Source: Amborella trichopoda
Lineage: Eukaryota; Streptophyta; Magnoliopsida; Amborellales; Amborellaceae
Length of the DNA stretch: 64,000 nt
NCBI RefSeq assembly: GCF_000471905.2
Contig: NW_006494916.1
Span: 1,531,538 to 1,595,537, forward strand
Direction of reading: 5' to 3'
Both the position numbers and the translations under genes were made by a program. Positions 59,861 to 64,000 of this stretch are shown here, in pieces (the stretch's first letter is position 1; each line of letters begins with the position of its first letter). The notes beneath the pieces were generated by a model. It was not told the DNA's origin. It made no database searches and was given only the letters and a program-made list of their open reading frames with translations.

Positions 59861-60180
59861 CTATATAGCCACGTGGATTATGTTTAAAACTTTAGCTGAA
59901 CAAGGAGACCAGAAATTTCATTTTTGACCCAAGCAGTTTTTTATTATTTTGAATTAGAAAATTGACAAATCATCCTTTCATTAGGGTAACAGAGCCCAAT
60001 GAATATCTACAATAAGAAAGAAATTTATGTCATCTTTAACTTCCGTTCTTAATCGTCATTTTAGGACAAATAACATCAACCATTGGCTATAGCCTGATTT
60101 CCACTATTGTTATTGTCACTTGGTAGCGGTAATGTCAATACCCCATTTTGTTTGCCATTGTTTTATTGCTTTTTTTTTTT
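59861..60180 (+). promoter_or_regulatory. Promoter block of gene C
   Basis: This is closest to the orphan promoter at 33085-33455, and shares TTAATCGTCATTTTAGG, ATCAACCATTGGCTA and TTTTGTTTGCCATTG with genes A and B. No clear copy of the TATA/leader-intron arrangement of A and B follows. Confidence 0.55.
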
Positions 60181-60214
60181 TCTTCCATTTTTCTGTGTGG
60201 ATCAGTGGAGAAGC

Positions 60215-60644
60215 ATGAAGGTATTAAGTTTATTTCTCCTAGGCATTGTACTGAGCTTACTGGTTTAGATGACGTATGCAAAGAGAATATTAATGGAAGG
60301 AGGAAACCACCATGAGGTAAAGCCCAGGCTCAGGATAGAGGAACATGCACAAGGGGCCTTTGAGGCTGAGAAACATGCGATCGAACGACAATTGCTTTGA
60401 TAATAATGTTGTGGAGAAACAAGAAAACTCAGTGGTCAATGATATGAACGATCAAGAAAATGTCGATGTAAGCAAACAACCTGCTAACAGCGATGAAAAC
60501 AGCAGCGTTGAGGGTATCAGCAATGGCAATACAGAAAGCAATGAAACTTACAATCACAACCAAAGTTCTACCATAGATAATCACCACCAAATTTCTACAG
60601 ATGATTTCCGGCGAATATCCCATGTACCAGGGAGAAATCCCTGA
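60215..60644 (+). pseudogene. Gene C: IDNHH secreted peptide precursor with stop and frameshift
   Basis: The ATG at 60215 opens a signal-peptide-like frame (M-K-V-L-S-L-F-L-L-G-I-V-L-S-L-L-V) that hits TAG at 60266-60268. The same frame continues with Y-A-K-R-I-L-M-E-G-G, matching the R-K-Y-L-V-E-G start of mature gene D, and reaches TGA at 60398. The remaining protein is one frame over (60345-60644): D-N-N-V-V-E, an acidic spacer, S-T-I-D-N-H-H-Q-I-S-T-D-D-F-R-R and a tail ending G-R-N-P. One extra T in the run at 60396-60398 accounts for the shift when compared with gene A. Two lesions make this a likely pseudogene. Its conserved C-terminus suggests recent loss or sequence errors. Confidence 0.7.
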
Positions 60645-60983
60645 AAGAATGAAGCTAATGGAGAGAGAGCATGACCAGTAGATAGTGTCTGTGTGGACAT
60701 ATAAGCACCATAGGTATGGCGTATATCTGTACTATAATATCTGTGTTGTTACATGAGTGAACAGAAAATATATGAGGTGCTTCATGAACGCTTGGCTTAG
60801 TGCAAAAGCGCCTACAGTTTGTCAGTAACATGGTGTTTTAGGGTTTGTATTTTGACTTGGCATAGACTTTCAATAAAGCTTTTCATTTGTGTGTGGTATC
60901 CGAGATGTAAATAATATGACATATAGTTATGTTTGGGTCTTGGGGATTTGATTCCATTTCCCTTTTTGTTTGAATTTCTCAAC
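60645..60983 (+). other. 3' flank of gene C with poly(A) signal
   Basis: This is distantly homologous to the T1 blocks of A and B. CAATAAAGC at about 60870 is in the corresponding position. The next MITE begins at 60984. Confidence 0.5.
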
Positions 60984-61345
60984 AGGTTTGGTTTGCATAA
61001 GGTCGCAACTTTAAAAATCAAATTAATGTGCACCTCAAAATTTTGTCATGAGATGTAATTTTGGTGTAAAAAATTCTTTAGTTGGTGCGATATTTTTATC
61101 TCTAATTATCAAATTTTAAACTTGAAAATAGTTCAATCGCATGAAAATTTTGAAAATGGATGGTCCAGTTAATGTATTGCAAGATGTACCATTTTTAGGA
61201 CTTGCAATGTCTTCTTTTTTGCATATCTATATACCACAATGTCGATATAAAATTCTGGCTTTTCCAACATCATAACAACCTTTTTTGGAAGGATTTGTAC
61301 CTTAATTCTATGTTTCAAAATGTCAACCTTATATAAACTTTTACC
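60984..61345. mobile_element. Mutator-like MITE, copy 8 (9-bp TSD)
   Basis: This is 362 bp, beginning GGTTTGCATAAGGTCGCAAC and ending GTCAACCTTATATAAAC. It has a perfect 9-bp direct repeat TTTCTCAAC on each side (60975-60983 and 61346-61354). It lies in the 3' flank of gene C. Confidence 0.85.
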
Positions 61346-61354
61346 TTTCTCAAC

Positions 61355-61860
61355 ATATTGCGCAGTTAGGGTTCTCATGTCCTTTCTCTTAACATGAAGA
61401 AGCAAGGACATGAGATATTTTTATTATGTCTATGATATGTCAGTGATGAAGAATGCCACAAACACAGATCTCATTACCAAGAAATCTTGGACTCATGAAC
61501 TCGGAAGAAATGGTTTTGTTTCTATCCTTCTACATCCAAGTTAGCCAAGCGAATTATGTGGGGCATTAATTCGAGATTCATTGTAAAACTAAAATACTTT
61601 TTTTGTAGAAATCATCATTCCAGGATGATAGAAGATACGTTCAATTCGAGTGAAAGCAGCTCCAAATGAGCGATAATCTGGATACGTGGCTTCCACCATA
61701 GTGACACGGTAGGGAAGTATCAGCCCTTACTCATAGGCAAACCAAGCCACAACATGTGTGTTGTCTTAGTCGCTCTCTTCTTCCACATGGCTCAAAGATG
61801 GTCCGTGAATTAGCTTCATAGGGTCAGTGCTGGTGAGCACACACATCCTGTAAGACCGGT
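61355..61860. repeat. T1/T2-like remnant of the gene C unit
   Basis: 61430-61520 weakly matches 31545-31620 (AGATCTCATTACCAAGAAATCTT against GGATCTCATGACAAAAAGTTCTT). The remainder, to the LINE tail at about 61866, shows no gene. Confidence 0.4.
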
Positions 61861-61865
61861 TCATA

Positions 61866-63690
61866 TATTTTTTTTTGACAAGGTCAAACTTATATTGATA
61901 ACGAAACTAAACATAATAATTACAATGACAACGAGTCATGAATTTACTGGATGCACAACATGCAAGTTTGGCTAGAGAATTATTATCTTCATTGGCTCCT
62001 TTGTAAACATGCTGAAAATCAGTTTGAAGTCCAACCACTATATCCAAAGTCTCTAACCATAAAGACCACAAAGTCCATGGAGGTCTCGAATTCGTTCTAC
62101 ACCAAATTGCAAGTTCGTTTCCGTAAAATAAAAGATAAGATCTAGAAGATGGAAGATGCACTGAGTACTAACTTCAGTAGTTGTAAACAACCTACATAGG
62201 ATAGACAAAGAGCTTGCCATGTACCAATCTTACTAATGACCTTGCCAACCAAACTGTGGCAATGTCTATGCTTTAGATGACCATAATACAGAGGCAGTCC
62301 CAAGTATCTTGCTGGTAAGGAGCCTTCTCCAAAGTTCAACTCCATCAAAATCATGGATCGAGCAGCCTGTGTTATACCAAAGAAAAACACTTTGCTTTGT
62401 AGTGTTTAACTTCTAACCAGTAGTGAATTCAAAGGTGGAAAGAATACCTTTCATAATAATAGCAGTGGTAATGTATGTTTTACAAAAAACTAAAGCATCA
62501 TCAGCATAGAATAGGTGTGAAACCCCATAGTCATACCCAGATGGAAAGCCCGAGGAATCATCCATTGCACCATAGCATAATTAATCTGTCTACTGAAATA
62601 ATCCATAACCAATAAAAACAAATATGGGGACAAAGGATCACCTTGCCTTAACCCTCTTTTTCCTCTAAATAACCCCTTAGGCTCTTTTTCCCTCTAAATA
62701 ACCCCTTAGGAGAGCCATTTCCTAGCACAGAAAAGGAAGTAATGTAAAGACAAAGTTGAACCCATGAAATAAAGATTTCTGGAAACCCCAAGGCATGCAT
62801 CTTAGCCAAAATAAAGCCCGAAGAAACCCTATCATATGCACTACTCAAATCAATATGCAAACACATCTTAGGCATAACTGTATTCTTATAGCAAAGAGAA
62901 ATGAGCTCATTTGCCATGAGAATATTATCTATAATAAGTCTACCTTTCAAGAAGGCAGCTTGTCTAGGATCAATAAGATCACCAAGCACCACCCATAAAC
63001 AATTAGGATTGAATTTACTAATGATTTTATACAGAACATTACATAAACCAATAGGGCAGAAATCTTCCATGACCTTAGGGGAATCTACTTTAGGAATTAA
63101 ACAGATGAAGGTGGGATTAATTTGTTTGAGGAATTTACCTCTTCTGAAGAAATCTCTAAGGGCTAGAAAAACATCCTTCTTGATAACCTCCCACCCGAAT
63201 ATATAGAACTCCACAGAGAAACCATATGGGCCAGGAGTACTGTCACACTTCATCCCCCAAATACAATCCTTAATCTCCTCAATAGTGACATCTTCTACCA
63301 AGTTTTCCTTCTTATTAGAACTAAGGAAAGATGGTGGCAAACACTGATAAGCTAGATGAACATCAATAACACTTTCTTGGGCTAGGAGATCATCAAAAAA
63401 TCCAATCTTATGATTATCAATATTAGCTTCAGTAGTTAGAGAATTACCATTCTGATCCTTAAGAGAAATAATACGATCACCCATTGTTGTTATCACGGTA
63501 GATAGGTAAAAAAAGAAAATAGTATTCGAATCCTCTTCCTTTAACGACTTCTTTATTGACTTATGCCTTCATATACTCTTTTCAAGGCTCAAGAGGATTT
63601 GTAATTCTTGGGCACACTCCTTCTTTTCAATCATCAAAGCATCATTACAAGGATCATGGCAAAGGCTATCATGTAAGGAGGACAATTATT
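61866..63690 (-). mobile_element. L1-type LINE, 5'-truncated, with broken reverse transcriptase
   Basis: The minus-strand copy ends in an A-rich tail (T-run at 61868-61877). It contains the region before the palm, the palm and the post-RT part, but no endonuclease. It is inserted in the gene C unit between the T1/T2 remnant and T3 (63690 onward). The target duplication was not identified. Confidence 0.75.
62142..63496 (-). pseudogene. LINE reverse transcriptase with 29-bp frameshifting duplication
   Basis: The 282-residue frame (62648-63496) has F-I-C-L-I-P-K, Q-A-A-F-L-K-G-R-L-I-I-D-N, L-H-I-D-L-S-S-A-Y-D-R-V and [10 protein letters not shown]. At 62654-62710 a unit starting CTCTTTTTCC is duplicated (28 and 29 bp), which shifts the frame. 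Beyond it [11 protein letters not shown] and F-Y-A-D-D-A-L-V-F continue in another frame, then A-R-Y-L-G-L-P-L-Y (62142-62390). The catalytic motifs are otherwise preserved, so the copy may be fairly young. Confidence 0.8.
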
Positions 63691-64000
63691 ACGGAAACTT
63701 GTTCTATGTAAATGAAATATAGATGGAAAGAGTTCTACATTATTTTTCCAACTTAACCAATTCTTAAAAGTCATTTACCAAAAACTTGTTCTATGGTGTG
63801 ATGAATGAAATATCGAAACCAAAAACCTAGTCTTATCATCCTTTAAAGCATGAATGATACAATACGTCAAACTTGATTATGAGAATTTTATCATAACGAA
63901 CTACACCAAATGAAAATACTATTATATGGATGTGAAGACAAAAATCAAGATTTCTCTCTAAGTATCAAAGTATTCGATACCTACCCTTGCGGAACACCGA
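63691..64000. repeat. T3 block of the gene C unit, running off the window
   Basis: This matches 32330-32620 (AAATGAAAATACTATTATAT, AGTATCAAAGTATTCGATAC). By analogy with the other units, another promoter block and possibly another family member could follow outside the window. Confidence 0.7.

Overview
The window reads as plant nuclear DNA, probably an angiosperm; I cannot resolve the species. It is strongly A+T-rich, has no bacterial-style gene packing, and consists mostly of decayed plant transposons: Ty1/copia and Ty3/gypsy LTR elements, non-LTR LINEs of two lineages, miniature LTR elements, fold-back elements and MITEs. Single-copy coding DNA is very sparse. A 20-N assembly gap sits inside a long (GA)n tract at 37.6 kb.

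The only genes I regard as host genes form a small family encoding short secreted proteins. There are four loci: D (5635-5895, minus), A (30683-31102, plus), B (49025-49475, plus) and C (60215-60644, plus). Each protein has an N-terminal signal peptide, a hydrophilic Asn/Ser/Asp/Glu/Gln-rich middle, and a C-terminal block with I-[DN]-[NS]-H-H-x-I. This layout is typical of precursors of small signalling peptides. D and A look intact. B is frameshifted by a 31-bp tandem duplication. C has a stop codon in its signal peptide and a 1-nt frameshift. A and B share a TATA box, a short intron in the 5' UTR (about 110 bp) and conserved upstream blocks. D has its own inferred TATA box and a 5' UTR intron that holds a MITE.

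A, B and C lie in diverged copies of one segmental-duplication unit: promoter block, gene, 3' block T1, T2, T3, spacer, next promoter block. The copies are: A unit at about 30.14-33.1 kb, followed by an orphan promoter at 33.1-33.45 kb; B unit at about 47.04-49.86 kb; a gene-less unit X (T1 end, T2, T3) at about 55.4-58.7 kb; and the C unit at about 59.86-64.0 kb, running off the window. Comparing copies gives natural empty sites for several insertions.

Layout: 0-5 kb repeats, a LINE scrap, a MITE and a pyrimidine-rich minisatellite; 5.3-7 kb gene D with two MITEs; 7-10 kb no recognisable gene; 10.2-14.5 kb gypsy remnant; 14.5-29.2 kb a composite repeat (copy R1-1) filled with a fold-back element, a LINE, a minisatellite fold-back and a 6.5-kb copia element; 29.2-29.5 kb a long hairpin; 30-33.5 kb gene A unit; 33.5-40.6 kb LTR fragments, the GA/N gap and a non-autonomous LTR element; 40.4-45.2 kb repeat copy R1-2 with a 5'-truncated LINE; 45.2-48.6 kb a long fold-back and a TIR element; 48.6-49.9 kb gene B; 49.9-54.2 kb repeat copy R1-3; 54.2-55.4 kb a truncated copia (LTR plus gag); 55.4-58.7 kb unit X with a miniature LTR element; 59.9-64 kb gene C unit with a MITE and a LINE.

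Nothing here is an operon-like pathway. The possible biological system is the clustered peptide-precursor family, duplicated and partly destroyed in a transposon-rich region. No RNA gene, CRISPR array or prokaryotic feature was seen.
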